Counted from the stretch's first letter, positions 11,744-23,264 are shown. The stretch: 64,000 nucleotides of DNA from Maratus speciosus (GCA_963932465.1 OZ010786.1:596367038-596431037), one strand, 5' to 3'. Notes: a model not told the origin generated them from the letters alone. Program-made: numbers and translations.

Positions 11744-11962
11744 TTAACCCCTTAACGGTCGCATTAAATTACGGTTTAAAAATTCAAAACGCTTATTCGC
11801 ACCACTTTTTTGAAAAAGAAATATTCACCTTATTTAATGACAGGTAAAATGATACCATAATAAAGCCCCTTACACTATTTTATAAAACTGATGAGAGTCA
11901 TACAATCTGAATAAAAGATTCAGCCCCTGAATATCAAGGTTAGCGAGAATTAAGGAAGTAAA
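11744..11962 (+). mobile_element. TTAA element, family T2
   Basis: Starts TTAACCCCTTAACGGTCGCA and ends GCGAGAATTAAGGAAGTAA, the last TTAA having decayed to GTAA. The body shares GACAGGTAAAATGATACCAT and CACTATTTTATAAAACTG with copies at 29234 and (inverted) 58340. Confidence 0.7.
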
Positions 11963-12202
11963 CCTGGTTTCAAAAGTAAAAGTGTCCACGTACAAAAAAG
12001 CTGCAGCAAGAACGAAAAGTACCAATTTAAATACAAGCGAGAAATATGTATAGTCTTCTCCCATGGGTTTGCCATTAGCAATAATTAGTATTTCCCATTA
12101 GGTTCTCCCATGAGCGTTCGAACTCCTCCGCGTGACTTAAGTATATACACTTAATTTTCACATTGAGCACAGTTGCCAACTTCTAAATAAAATCTTTGGT
12201 TT

Positions 12203-12403
12203 TTAACACTAGAAGTTTTGTGACGGGATACTTTACCCCTTTAAATAGATATCGATGCGAATAAGAAAACTTTTTTATAAAATAAGTTAAATATATGCTG
12301 AAAAAATAATTTAAGTAAATGAGTTAAATAGTTTTACATAAAATATCTGAAGCGAAATATTATTGTAAAGCTTGAGTAGAATTTTCGGTGGTTCCAGTGT
12401 TAG
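12203..12403. mobile_element. TTAA element, family T1 (old copy)
   Basis: Begins TTAACACTAGAAGTTTTG; the right end, read inverted, is CTAACACTGGAACCACCGAA followed by AATTCTACTCAAGCTTTA, matching the T1 terminus seen at 58136, 61521 and 33639. One TTAA is now TTAG. Confidence 0.55.
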
Positions 12404-12932
12404 TAATTTTTTCTGGTTTAGGCGATTATATAAGCTAAATTTCATTTATTAAAATTTAGTGGTAAGAAAAAAGCGCAAAAAGTTTACAGCTATGCATTGA
12501 GCTGCCACTTGTCGAACGAAAATAATCACTCCAGCAGAAAAAAATTATAAGATTTAAAATATCGAGAAATCCATTGAACACTAATATAATCAAAGAAAAC
12601 AAAGATTAAAAAAAAATTAAATTTTGAAAAGTACAGATTAATTTGAGATATCTATATTTTCATTTAAATATTAATTGAAAAAAGAAACATATTTTGATTT
12701 TGTTCTTCAGAGTAAAAGAACATATTTGCTGGAGCAATTTCATTTCTTAAATAAACAAAATACAATTTACTAAATATTTTTAAATTTCCCATTTTATCAA
12801 CATAAAATTCTTCCTTTTGTGAAATGCGTAATTGCCTATTTTTGACAATGAAAATAAATACGTTTCTTTATTTTTTTAAATTACATAAATTGTTATTTTG
12901 TCTTGAATTTTTTTCGTTGAAAGCTATATAAA

Positions 12933-12972
<40 letters not shown>

Positions 12973-14046
12973 GAAACAAAAGAAGTTTATTCATTATTAG
13001 AATGGTTTAAGTACTTGCTGAAGAGGTTTTAAAAATGCTCAAGTAATAAAGCAATATTCATTTTTATGAAATTTTCATCTAAGATATAATATATACTTGA
13101 TATTTCAGCAGGTCTTTTGATTAAAATGCGATGCAAGATTAAAGTAAAATTGCAAAAGTAATCCTTTAGGGCGAAAAAGGATATTTGTATATACACTTTG
13201 TTGCGGAAAAATAATTAAAAATTCTTTTTGATACGCATTTTCTCTCTGAATGTTAGAAAATAATTAGTGCCTCAAACAAAATGTTTATAAAATGAAACAT
13301 AGAAAAAAAGACTTTTTTATTTTCAGTAAAACACAATTCTTTATAAATTTGGCAATATATTAAAAAATAAATGAAAATAAGAGCAATGAAAATAGGTAAG
13401 GAAAAGAAATTTGCCTTCTTATTAGAAAATATATGAAAACCAATTTACATTTTTATTGTGAAAAATCCCATTTTAATTCTATTATTTTTCTGAGAAATTC
13501 GCTATACTTACATTAAGTTATCAACATTTTGCTAATTTTGCACCCCCTCTCCCCGTTACGATATCATACGTTATCATTCGTCGGCCACCCCCCCCCCCCT
13601 AATGATATCTTTATCAATGTCTAAAAACACGTATGGCTATACATTTATTAGTCGCATAGTTTACGGATGATTCAAGAAGTCAATAAAATATCAAAACTTC
13701 AAATAAACTTACATCAAAGTTGCTATTTAAAAGTATTTAACAATAGCTTATTGTTAGATAATGCATTCAAAAGTAATATTGTGTTCTTGCACTCACTCCA
13801 TGCCCGTGAAGTAAAAAAAAAAAAAAAACTTATCAACAAAACAGTGGACAACATTCTTTGTCTTTCTTTACCCCTACACTCAAATATCATTTCCCACGTA
13901 GTATGCTCCTGATTTCTCTAACAGCGAATTATATGCGCATGTGGTAGAAGATCAGGAATGCCAAACGTTGAGGTAATCCAAATTTTAGAATGAAATGATT
14001 TGATAAACATTTAATGGCTTTAACAATAGCTTTATATTTTCTAAAA
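12404..14046. other. Unassigned; homopolymer tracts
   Basis: Contains a T-run of about 32 (12937-12967), a C-run near 13588 and an A-run near 13815. No supported frame. Confidence 0.4.
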
Positions 14047-14098
14047 ACATATAATAATAATAATAATAGCAATAATAATAATAGTAATAATAATAAAC
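14047..14098 (+). repeat. (AAT)n microsatellite
   Basis: An imperfect run of AAT triplets interrupted by AGCAAT and AGTAAT. Confidence 0.9.
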
Positions 14099-14570
14099 GT
14101 AACAGACTATTTGGATGTAAAGTAAACGTTACTGAAAAAAGAAAGTTTTGGTTACTTCAAAAATGATAACGATATCAAAAAGCAACCTCCCCCACCCGCT
14201 GAGATATCTTACGATATCATGTGCCAAACTCCCTCCCCCTAAAATTATAACGCTATATATGCATAACCCCAAATAGTGCATTTAATTTTGATTGGATACT
14301 TTCTAAAAAAAATCCAGTATATTTTGCAGAAAACTCCTGTCAGCAAAGTTAACAATTTTGTTCCGTAATTTGTATAGAAGCAATCTGTAGCATTAGCACC
14401 ACCAAAACCCTTATATATTAAGACTCCGCAGTTGAATAGAAGAAAGTTAGCGAGTTGAAAGTAGCACACTATAGCGGCCAAAGTCTTAATCCAAAAGTAA
14501 CTCGTAAAGCAAATGGATCAAGCATGTGTCTTAAACCGAAATTTACGCTAAGCTAAGGTCAGTTTGATGC

Positions 14571-14750
14571 AGTGTTGCCAGTGGGCTACTTTTTTCACAT
14601 TCCGATTTCTTGATTGGCACCACTTTTCTGAAAGGGTAAAATCCCCCTTGTTTTCGCCTTAATTAATATGTTAATAAATAAGGCAAATTTTACTATTACA
14701 GAAAAGTGGTGCCAATCAAGTAATCTGAATCAAAAAAAAGTAGCCCACTG
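14571..14750. mobile_element. hAT-type MITE, 'CCAGTGGGCTACTTTTTT' family
   Basis: Left end CCAGTGGGCTACTTTTTTC and right end AAAAAAAGTAGCCCACTGG are inverted over about 25 bp, with a second inner inverted match TTGATTGGCACCACTTTTCT / AGAAAAGTGGTGCCAATCAA. The palindrome is about 180 bp and non-coding. Confidence 0.7.
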
Positions 14751-14875
14751 GTTTCATGGACCATATAATCTAAGAATAACTTGTCGCTATTCATTTTTTC
14801 TCCGTCGCTGTTTTATTGATAACTCGTGGTAGGAGAGGAGGGTGGAGCTCATGCATCCGAACAGAATTTACATAA

Positions 14876-14903
14876 CTAGCTGACCGCCCGGCGTTGCCCG
14901 GGC
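14876..14903 (-). mobile_element. Helitron-like 3' terminus on the minus strand
   Basis: Read on the minus strand, the stem-loop GCCCGG-GCAACG-CCGGGC is followed by GGTCAG and CTAG-T. This is the same loop sequence and spacing as at 10278-10305. The body would extend to the right: a direct repeat TAATAATATTCTTAAATGA occurs at 14908 and 15490. Confidence 0.55.
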
Positions 14904-15037
14904 CCCTAATAATATTCTTAAATGACTCTGAAATTTTTATAGCAGGCCCGTACAGAGAGGTGGGGGGGGGAGACAGTGCAAATTACCAGGCTCCAACTCT
15001 TGTTCAGATCCAAAGTTGTGTAAAAGTCACAGGTTAC

Positions 15038-15077
<40 letters not shown>

Positions 15078-15545
15078 ATGTGTCATACTTTAAACATTTT
15101 TTTATTCCAAATTAATTGATGAATTCAGTTAAAATTTAATTAGATTTTCAATAACTTAATTTTTTATTTAAAATCTTTAGATGAAAAGCAATTACAAATA
15201 CAACATAAACTGCAATACAGAAAAAGAAATAATAAAATTGTAAGCAAATATTACTATATAGATTTTTTTTTTAAGTACATCCAGCAAATTTATTTTCTAA
15301 TAGAGTAACGCCTGTTTATAAAGAAATCCTGCAATAAAAGAAAAAAAAGGTTCCAGCTCCCCCCCCCCCCCCCAAAATGCTATTATACTTTGTTCAAATT
15401 AAATAACCTGCATAAAACGGATTTATCACTGGTCGTTTTCGTTTCCGTCTAGGCAAGTTTTTTTGTATCTTACTTCTAATGGGCACGTAATAATATTCTT
15501 AAATGAACCCGAAATTTGTATCGCAGGTCCGTATAGCCAAAACTA
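14880..15545 (-). repeat. Body of the Helitron-like element with low-complexity runs
   Basis: Holds two direct copies of a ~45-bp block (14908-14953 and 15490-15534), a T-run of about 34 (15040-15073) and a C-run of about 15 (15359-15373). No Rep or helicase frame is visible. Confidence 0.35.
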
Positions 15546-16403
15546 CCCGTCCGTACAAAATTACTTTAACGTCATGACAACATTTTGTAAACTTTTTGCT
15601 GCTGTTTAATTCACATTCCAAATACAGTGCTTTGCAGAAATTGCACGTTTCCCTCAAAGTCCTACAGTTATGCCCCGGAACGTTTAAATCAGTATTTTGG
15701 ATTTCAGAAGCAACGCGTGCATGCTACGGTTTTTAAGCCTATTTTGGCGATTGCTTAACAGCGTTCTCGATCCAATCTATTTCGATTCGATTCGAACTTG
15801 GCTTCTTCTTCACTTTCAAGCATTCGCCGAGGCCTTTTACCGGTATTTCAAATGATATTTTGAAGCTCCATAATTGCAGCAAACGATATTGCAGCGAAAA
15901 AGAGCGAAACGTAAATAAACCTGATCACCCTAAATCCTGCCAAAGGACTTTCACACATTAAACAATAACAAATAATCGTGATTTCTGTGCCACGTACGTT
16001 TGGTGATCATTTCTATTTTTCACACCGGCCACAAAATGGCGCTACTGTGCGCTAAAAAATTTAACACGTACTGAACACAACAACAAAGTATAAGTCGCTC
16101 AAAGTATAATCGGTCTGGTAGCGGTCGATTTTACTAAGTTTCGCATTTGATGTTCAGCTATAAACTGGTATATAAACTTAATTTGCTCCCGTAAAATATT
16201 AATTCTTCTTAACACAATCTTAAAATGTACATTAATCCAACACGGGTATTGAAAATTTTAAATCGAGATTTATATTTTTGTTCCATACAGGGAGACATGC
16301 CGCGTCACCTATAATTAAAAGTCACGGTGACAAGAATCGGAAGTGAAGTGAATTGTGTGCCTTGAGTATTGTGCTGGAGATGTGAGTATTCGAGAAAGCG
16401 GCC
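15546..16403. other. Unassigned; less AT-rich than its surroundings
   Basis: No supported frame. Contains the short run CGATTCGATTCG near 15785. It ends where the 2.1-kb tandem duplication begins. Confidence 0.35.
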
Positions 16404-16426
16404 GTGCGCTGCTTTTGTGTTATTGT

Positions 16427-16637
16427 GTAAACACTAGAAAGTTCAGCTGGTGTCAATTCGACGCAGATCAAATGACAAAATGTCGATTCGAACCAGAATT
16501 TTTTTTGTAAAATTAATTAAATTTAAACTGGAGAAAACTTGTATGAATAAATAAGTGAAATAGTTTTGGATAAAAATTGTGGTGTTAAAAGATTTTTATT
16601 AAGATGGGGTAAAAATTTACGGACGTTCTAGTGTTAA
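16427..16637. mobile_element. TTAA element, family T7 (copy A)
   Basis: AACACTAGAAAGTTCAGC at the left and GACGTTCTAGTGTTAA at the right are inverted ends; the left TTAA is now GTAA. Inner sites are GAACCAGAATTTTTTTT and AAAAATTGTGGTGTTAA. The copy-B equivalent (18548 to 21210) is split by the LINE. Confidence 0.65.
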
Positions 16638-17364
16638 GGGGACCTTCTACATTAGGAGAAAAAAAAGCACTTTTTTATGATTTTTTTGTACTGTATGATG
16701 GATCCTTTTGAGAATTTAACAGTTTATTGTCCATATCTTAAGGTATACACAAGAATTTTTTTATTAGATTTTGTTGCTTATACTCTAAGTTATAAACAAA
16801 TATGTTCAACCACATTTCTTGACACGCTGGGCAATATTTAAAAAAAAAACTACTCAATGGATCATCTTGATTTTTTTTTTATTATTAAAGCTTATTTAAT
16901 TGCCTTTGATATGAATTAAAGCTTTTACTAAAATTATTTTGTAAAAAAAGTTATTAACAAATAAGAACAAATTTATTTAACAACAACAACAAAAATTTAA
17001 TCAGCCACTACATAACTTTTAAAAAATAAATTTATGGGTTTCTTTAATTTAACTATAAGCTATACTCACGAAGTTTACGGAATTTTTTTCTTTTGTGTTT
17101 CAAATAATTCTACAAGGCGCTATCATGCCCAACGTCCAGACGAAATTTTCCAAAGCAGTTGAACATATCTGTTTATAACTTAGAGTAGCAGCAACGAAAT
17201 CTAATAAAAAAATTCTTGTGTATACCTTAAGATATGTACAATAAACTGTTAAAATTTCAAAACGATCCATCATGCAGTTTTCTTACAAAAAATAAATAAA
17301 TAAATAAATAAATAAAAAATAAAAAAGTGCTTTTTTTGTCTCCTAATGTAGAATGTCCCCTTAC
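16634..17364. mobile_element. TTAA element with ~190-bp inverted arms, family T8
   Basis: TTAAGGGGACCTTCTACATT at the left and TAGAATGTCCCCTTAC at the right are inverted. The arms extend inward through AAGCACTTTTTT and AAGGTATACACAAGAA to TATACTCTAAGTTATAAAC. It shares its left TTAA with the preceding T7 element. Contains an (AAAT)n run near 17293. No frame. Confidence 0.75.
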
Positions 17365-17368
17365 AAAA

Positions 17369-17550
17369 GACAGGGTTCGTACGGGTACCGTTATTTTCAA
17401 GGCTAAATATCAGTATTTTCATTCAGAAAAATAAATCTAGTTTAACGGCACGAAATTTCGCCTTATTTCATGAGAGATTTTCTATAAGAAAATACTGCTA
17501 CCGAAGAATTTATTAGTCTGGAAATTCAAAGACCCTTACAAACCCTGAAA
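17369..17550. mobile_element. 'GGTTCGTACGG' MITE, copy 1
   Basis: CAGGGTTCGTACGGGTACCG begins a family also seen at about 22093, 26326 and 44333. Shared body words are ATCTAGTTTAACGGC and TTTCTATAAGAAAATACTG. The copies at 26326 and 44333 end in the inverse CGTACGAA. hAT-like termini; target duplication not resolved. Confidence 0.55.
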
Positions 17551-17689
17551 GAGATGTATAAGTTATCAGCGCCTTGGAAATTAATGAGTGAGTGTGAGTT
17601 TATTCTTCAATTTTTGTTAGGATACTAGTTTTAACCGTTTGCACTCGAGAGGTGAATATCACTCGCCACTTGTGTTGCCAGGTGTTTCG

Positions 17690-17845
17690 CCTAAACCGGG
17701 CTCAAAATGCTCTGGACACCACTAATTTCTTCTAATTTTTTACAGTTTATTTCACCATCTTTATTCGCACATAATTCAGGTATTAGGTAATATGAAGCAA
17801 GTTATTTTAAAATAATAGTGTTCAGAGCATTGGAACCCCGATTCT
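17690..17845. mobile_element. MITE with GGGCTC..ATGCTCTGGACACC ends, copy 1
   Basis: CCGGGCTCAAAATGCTCTGG at the left is mirrored by GTTCAGAGCATTGGAACCCC at the right. A duplicate lies at about 22417-22570 in copy B, and a left-end relative at 31325-31390. Confidence 0.5.
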
Positions 17846-18062
17846 TTCCCATCGTTAGCTCATTTATTCATGCATTTTAAGAACAACTTTTTTACTGAGA
17901 AATTTTTAATTCACACCAGAAATCCTGAATAGTATTTTTTGCTTTATTAAATAACAGATGTTAGTGCATTACCTAAAGCAAAAATTCTTCTTTCGTAATT
18001 TCCGGTATCGATTCTGAATCTTTAACAACAAAAGAAATTCCTGAAATCCACGCATATATCCG

Positions 18063-18270
18063 TTAACCCCTTCGCGAAGACAGTCTTTTACAATTTTTTA
18101 AATTTTTTATCACTGGTTTTTCAAAAACCGAATTTTTTTCCAAATTGAATCGGGAAATGCCCTGATTAAATAAGTCAAAATTTACAATAAAAAATAACTG
18201 GTGGGAATAATCAATGATTCTGAGCACCTTAAGTGGAACGTATACGTGTCGGTCATGCTCAAGGGGTTAA
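18063..18270. mobile_element. TTAA element, family T5, copy 1
   Basis: TTAACCCCTTCGCGAAGACA at the left and GTCATGCTCAAGGGGTTAA at the right, bounded by TTAA, 208 bp. The copy-B equivalent is 22799-22996, and related sequences are nested inside the T6 elements at 31462-31623 and 43230-43390. Confidence 0.7.
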
Positions 18271-18652
18271 TGATGCATTTCTGTTTAAAAGGGTTATTTA
18301 CATTTGTGTGACCGCGGACATGCGCAGATTCGGTTTAACCTTTTTAGGACGCAGAGGATTTATGTTCATTATAGGGCGAAATAATTGATACACCAGAATT
18401 TACACACGAATTTCTTAGAAAATGAAAACATTCATTTCTAAATGCTTATTATTAAAGCAAACTTTAATTAAAATATTCATGGTGCAGTATTGAAGTTTAA
18501 AATTAAAATTAAGTGTTCACTCGGTGTGCTGCTTTTGTGTTATCGTGTTAACACTAGAACGTTCAGCTGGTGTCAATTCGACACCGATCAAATGACAAAA
18601 TGTCGATTCGAACCAGAATTTTTTTTGTAAAATTAATTAAATTGAAACTGGA

Positions 18653-18684
18653 GAACAATGGAACAATGGAACAATGGAACAATA
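18653..18684 (-). repeat. LINE 3' tail, octamer repeat
   Basis: On the plus strand this reads (GAACAATG)x3 then GAACAATA, on the minus strand a (CATTGTTC)n tail. It marks the exact 3' end of the LINE, immediately next to host-unit sequence GAAACTGGA. Confidence 0.85.
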
Positions 18685-19346
18685 AAGCAAGTGTATGGAT
18701 TCCCTAGTTGCTTGGCAGCTTTACATCCAGGCTAAGAATATATCGTGTTACAATGCAATGGGAGCCATAGAAAAAAGAGCGTTTAAACGCGGCTAGTAGC
18801 CACGAAAAAGAGAAATTAAAAGCTAAGAAGTTAGACAATTTTTAAATGAAAAAATCGTTAGTATAACTAGTAGGGAAAAAAATGTTCCATGTGATCCACA
18901 TAAATGACCAGGACAGGCGAAAAAGCTACCAAAGGAAGCCCCAATAAAAAAAGACTCAATTCAGAGACCATACATTTAATATAACTTGATAAGTAAAAAG
19001 TTTAACACAATGAAGAAATGAAAATAAACTAAATTATATACATATTTACAAGAGAGTTTAATTTACTGCAAGGAAAAAAGTAATAAAAATGTAAAAAAAA
19101 TTACTATGAGGAGAGTTCTAACTAAATAAACAGTTAAATGCAAAATCCGAGGAGAGCAAACGACAGCAAGAGGACGGCGTCCACCCAGTCTAGTAATTTG
19201 AGGTGAATAAAACAATAGAATGAAAAAAATAAGAATAATAACATGAGAAGAGCATAAAAATCAATTTAAGAAGGTTTTTTTTATTTATTTATTTAAAAAA
19301 AACAGCACAAACAAAAAGAAAGCAAAAGGTTTAACAAATGAAGAGC

Positions 19347-20960
19347 CTAATCTTCGTTAATGTTGATATGACTTGCAAGTTTATCGAATTCAGTTAATAT
19401 AACCATCAATTTTTGCATCGGATTATCGAGTTTCTTAGTCTGAGTTGAGATGTTCTTTATACATTTTAGGAATTTAGTGATTTGAAAAATTTGTTTAACT
19501 TCGTTGAAAGTATTAAGAATGTCTTTTATATCATTGGTGTAATTTGTAGGAATTTTAGAATTTTCTATAGTAGGGGAGGAATGGGTGTTTGCGGTAGTAC
19601 TATCATTGATATCAGAGTTTAATACTTCATTACAAGTAGAGGGTTCAGAGTCTTTAGTATTTTTGGTATAATTATAATTCTTAAATATATCCGCTAAGAT
19701 TTGGGTTTCTTGGGAGAGATTGCTGACGCTATTACTTGTTTTACGGTTTTGTTTATTTTCTAGTCTATAGGAATTTTTTGGACAACCGCGGGAATTCACT
19801 TGGTGGCCGAGTCCACAATTCGCACAAGTGGGTTTAATACGTCCCTTGTGGTGACAATCTGTACTTAAATGTAGATCTCCGCATTTTACACATTTAGCAT
19901 CGAAGCCATACACTTCTGATGCGTGACCGTAACCTTGACATTTGTAACACTGTTTTACGCGATTTTTGCTAGTAAAAGCTTTAATCTTAACAGAGATGTA
20001 GTGTATAGCGTTGATTTGGTAAATTTCTTCAAAGTTCTTACGTGGTATAACATTTACCATGTATATCGGCATTGGTTGGCCAGTTTTACGATTTTTAAGC
20101 ATGGCAGCCCTAGTGACTGCGAAACCATGCTCCCTGAGACTATCTTCGATTATTTTAGTATCGGTGTAACAGGGGAGGCCCCTAATGCATATTTTTTTGG
20201 GTCGAAGTTCTTTAGGATCTAAAGTGGTATACTTCTTTTTGTTTTGGTCTAACCATTTTTGAGTAGCTTTAAAGTCCTTATCAGAGTTACATTGCATAAC
20301 AATGCGTTCGACTTTTAGCGTAATTTTGGGTTTTTCTGAGTTTAACTCCGTAATTTCATGGGCTACCGTCGCCCAATTGCTGTCGACTTCGACGTAGAAT
20401 GGGTTAACAGATTTTTTAACTTTGATAGTATCCTGAATATTTTCACTAACATTTGATTCATCCATATCCACATTTTCAGTTAAGTTAACTTCGCTAGCGA
20501 TATTCTTATATTTATTACTAAGTGGGATAGGAGAACTCTCCTCCGAAATAGGTCGTTTAACACCTTTCTTAACTGCGTTGAAAATTTCTTTTTTAAGATT
20601 AGTGTTAGTAAGAAAAAAATTAACAGTTTTCTTATACTTAAAAGAGCAGAAAAAACAAAAGATAGCTGAATTTAACAAATTATCATGGGTTGGCTCCCTA
20701 AGCAAAGTAAAAGCATCAAGGCAAGTTTTCCTTACCTCTTCTTGCTCTGAAGCAGAACCAGAATAGCCGTCTTTAGCCTATATGTCCAAAATATATTGAT
20801 CCACAAATGTGTAAAAATCACCCAATATAGTTTTAGCATATTCTTCAAAATTTGAAGAAAATCTGTCAAACTGGTCCTTGAAATTGCTGTTTAACGTTCC
20901 ATTACATATTTTGTCGATAACTTCCTTAATATAATAATCTTGATCATCTGTAGACGCCAT
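19347..20960 (-). pseudogene. LINE ORF1, gag-like nucleic-acid-binding protein, one internal stop
   Basis: Translation from ATG at 20960 gives 60 residues (MASTDDQDYY...), then a TAG at 20778-20780, then the same frame continues to a stop at 19347, about 537 codons in all. The C-terminal half resembles LINE gag-like ORF1: KICIRGLPCYTDTKIIEDSL, then a CCHC array CYKCQGYGH, CVKCGDLHLSTDC, CANCGLGHQVNSRGC. In the first knuckle the expected last cysteine is tyrosine (GHASEVYGF). The protein would bind element RNA or DNA in an RNP. A downstream start after the stop is possible but leaves a truncated N terminus. Both defects are compatible with C-to-T or G-to-A decay. Confidence 0.85.
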
Positions 20961-21112
20961 AATGCAGCACTAAATAGCGAGCGAAAAACTATTCTAACGA
21001 ACCGCCCCGCCTGCCATTCACACTGCGAAAAATATAACATGCGAAGGAGCAATCACCTCATAACAGAGCTCCAACGCAACTGAAAATGACTGATGAAAAA
21101 AAATGAAAAACT
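20961..21112 (-). promoter_or_regulatory. Putative 5' UTR / internal promoter of the LINE
   Basis: About 140 bp between the ORF1 start and the insertion boundary, GC-richer than its surroundings. On the minus strand it contains TCAGTTGCGTTGGAGCTC near its start. LINEs of this kind carry internal promoters at the 5' end; that role is inferred. Confidence 0.35.
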
Positions 21113-21206
21113 CGGTTGAATAAATAAGTGAAATAGTTTTGGATAAAAATTGTGGTGTTAAAACATTTTTATTAAGATTGGGTAAACATTTCCGGACGTT
21201 CTAGTG

Positions 21207-22086
21207 TTAAGGTGACCTTCTAAATTAGGAGAAAAAAAAGCACTTTTTTATGATTTTTTTGTACTGTATGATGGATCTTTTTGAGAATTTAACAGTCTAT
21301 TGCACACATCTTAAGGTATACACAAGATTTTTTTTTATTAGATTTTGTTGCTTATACCATAGTTGTCAACCTCCCGATTTTTTGGATACCAGTAAAATCT
21401 TACAAAAAAGTTCGCTTTATTTAATTGCATAAATCGTGCGATTGTATAAAGCAAGTATTTTAGAATAAAAATATTGGTATGAAAAAAATCGGGAGGTTGG
21501 CAACTATTCTTATACTCTAAGTTATAAACAAATATGTTCAACCACATTTCTTGACACGCTGGGAAATATTTAAAAAAAAAATACTCAATGTATCATCTTG
21601 ATTTTTTTTAATTAAAGCTTATTTAATTGCCTTTGATATGAATTAAAGTTTTTACTAAAATTATTTTAAAAAAAAGTTATTAACAAATAAGAACGAATTT
21701 TTTTAACAACAACAAAAAAATTTTAATCAGCCATTACATAACTTTTTAAAAATAAATTTATGGGTTCCTTTAATTTAACTGTAAGCTATACTCACGAAGT
21801 TTACGAAAAAAAATTTTTTTTGTTTGTTTGTTTAAAATGATTCTACAAGGCGCTATCATGCCCAACGTCCAGACGAAATTTTCCAAAGCAGTTGAACATA
21901 TTTGTTTATAACTTAGAGTAGCAGCAACGAAATCTAATAAAAAAAATTCTTGTGTATACCTTAAGATATGTACAATAAACTGTTAAAATTTCAAAACGAT
22001 CCATCATGCAGTTTTCTTACAAAAAAAAAAAAAAAAAAACATAAAAAAGTGCTTTTTTTGTCTCCTAATGTAGAAGGTCCCCTTAC
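21207..22086. mobile_element. TTAA element, family T8 (copy B), interrupted by a MITE
   Basis: Counterpart of 16634-17364, starting TTAAGGTGACCTTCTAAATT and ending TAGAAGGTCCCCTTAC. The hAT-type MITE at 21358-21507 splits its left arm. Confidence 0.75.
21358..21507. mobile_element. hAT-type MITE, 'CATAGTTGTCAACCTCC' family, copy 1
   Basis: CATAGTTGTCAACCTCCCGA at the left and TCGGGAGGTTGGCAACTAT at the right form ~27-bp inverted ends. Flanks GCTTATAC (21350-21357) and TCTTATAC (21508-21515) are an 8-bp duplication with one mismatch. Tandem copy A has the single uninterrupted site GCTTATAC at 16776-16783. Insertion of a non-coding hAT-type element is therefore directly shown. Confidence 0.9.
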
Positions 22087-22092
22087 AAAAGA

Positions 22093-22272
22093 CAGGGTTC
22101 GTACGGGTCCCGTTATTTTCAAGGCTAAATATCAGTATTTTCATTCAGAAAAATAAATCTAGTTTAACGGCGCAAAATTTCGCCTTATTTCATCAGAGAT
22201 TTTCTATAAGAAAATACTGCTACCGAAGAATTTATTAGTCTGGAAATTCAAAGACCCTTACAAACCCTGAAA
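22093..22272. mobile_element. 'GGTTCGTACGG' MITE, copy 2
   Basis: Duplicate of 17369-17550 created by the tandem duplication; reads CAGGGTTCGTACGGGTCCCG. Confidence 0.55.
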
Positions 22273-22798
22273 GAGATATATAAAGTTATCAGCGCCTTGG
22301 AAATTAATGAGTGAGTCTGAGTTTATTCTTCAATTTTTGTTAGGACACTAGTTTTAACCATTTGCACTCGAGAGGTGAATGTCACTCGCCACTTGTATTG
22401 CCAGGTGTTCCGCCTAAACCGGGGCTCAAAATGCTCTGGGACACCACTAATTTCTTCTATTTTCTTACAGTATATTTCACCATCTTTATTCTCACATAAT
22501 TCAGGTATTAGGTAATATGAAGCAAGTTACTTTAAAATAATAGTGTTCAGAGCATTGGAGCCCCGATTCTTTTCCATCGTTAGCTCATTTATGCATGAAT
22601 TTTAAGAACAACTTTTTTTACTGAGAAATTTTCATTTCACAACAGAAATCCTGAAAAGTATTTTTTGCTTTATTAAATAACAGATGTTAGTGCATTACCT
22701 AAAGCAGAAATTCTTCTTTCGGAATTTCCGGTATCGATTCTGAATCTTTAATAACAAAAGAAATTCCTGAAATCCACGCATATATGCTTTAACCCCTT

Positions 22799-22996
22799 CG
22801 CGAAGACAGTCTTTTACATTTTTTTTAAATTTTTTATCACCGGTTTATCAAATCCGAATTTTTTTGCAAATTATATCGGGAAAATGCCCTGATTAAATAA
22901 GTCAAAATTTACAATAAAAAATAACTGGTGGGAATAATCAAGGATTCTGAGCATCTTAAGTGGCACGTATACGTGTCGGTCATGCTCAAGGGGTTA
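22799..22996. mobile_element. TTAA element, family T5, copy 2
   Basis: Duplicate of 18063-18270; right end GTCATGCTCAAGGGGTTAT, so the last TTAA has mutated. Confidence 0.65.
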
Positions 22997-23264
22997 TTGA
23001 TGCATTTCGGTTAAAAAGGGTTATTTACATTTGTGTGACCGCGGACATGCGCAGATTCGGTTTAACTTTTTTAGGACGCAGAGGATTTATGTTCATTATA
23101 GGGCGAAATGATTGATACACCAGAATTTACACACGAATTTCTTAGAAAATGAAAACTTTCATTTCTAAATGCTTATTATTAAAGCAAACTTTAATTGAAA
23201 TGTTATGGTGCAGTTTTGAAGTTTAAAATTAAAATTAAGTGTTCACGCCACGTGAGCACCGCCT

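Larger units (their letters stand above)
16404..18521 (+). repeat. Tandem duplication, copy A
   Basis: This ~2.1-kb unit is repeated immediately downstream (18522-23247) apart from insertions in the second copy. It consists of a TTAA element (16427-16637), a larger TTAA element (16634-17364), a GGTTCGTACGG element (about 17369-17550), a GGGCTC..ATGCTCTGGACACC element (about 17690-17845) and a T5 TTAA element (18063-18270). It retains empty sites for the LINE and the MITE found in copy B. Confidence 0.85.
18653..21112 (-). mobile_element. Non-LTR retrotransposon carrying ORF1 only
   Basis: This sequence is absent from the matching place in tandem copy A (around 16544), so it is an insertion. 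On the minus strand it has a 5' region of about 140 bp, an ORF1 (20960 to 19347), about 650 bp of non-coding sequence, and a 3' tail of four ATTGTTC-type 8-mers. Eight-base tail repeats recall CR1-like LINEs, while ORF1 with CCHC knuckles occurs in several clades (family knowledge). No reverse transcriptase or endonuclease frame is present, so it would need another element's enzymes. The 5' boundary is approximate and no target duplication is evident. Confidence 0.8.
18522..23247 (+). repeat. Tandem duplication, copy B (with insertions)
   Basis: Same order as copy A but longer, because a 2.46-kb LINE (18653-21112) splits its T7 element and a 150-bp MITE (21358-21507) lies in its T8 element. 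The remainder aligns with copy A nearly end to end with scattered substitutions and short indels. The duplication therefore predates both insertions. Confidence 0.85.
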
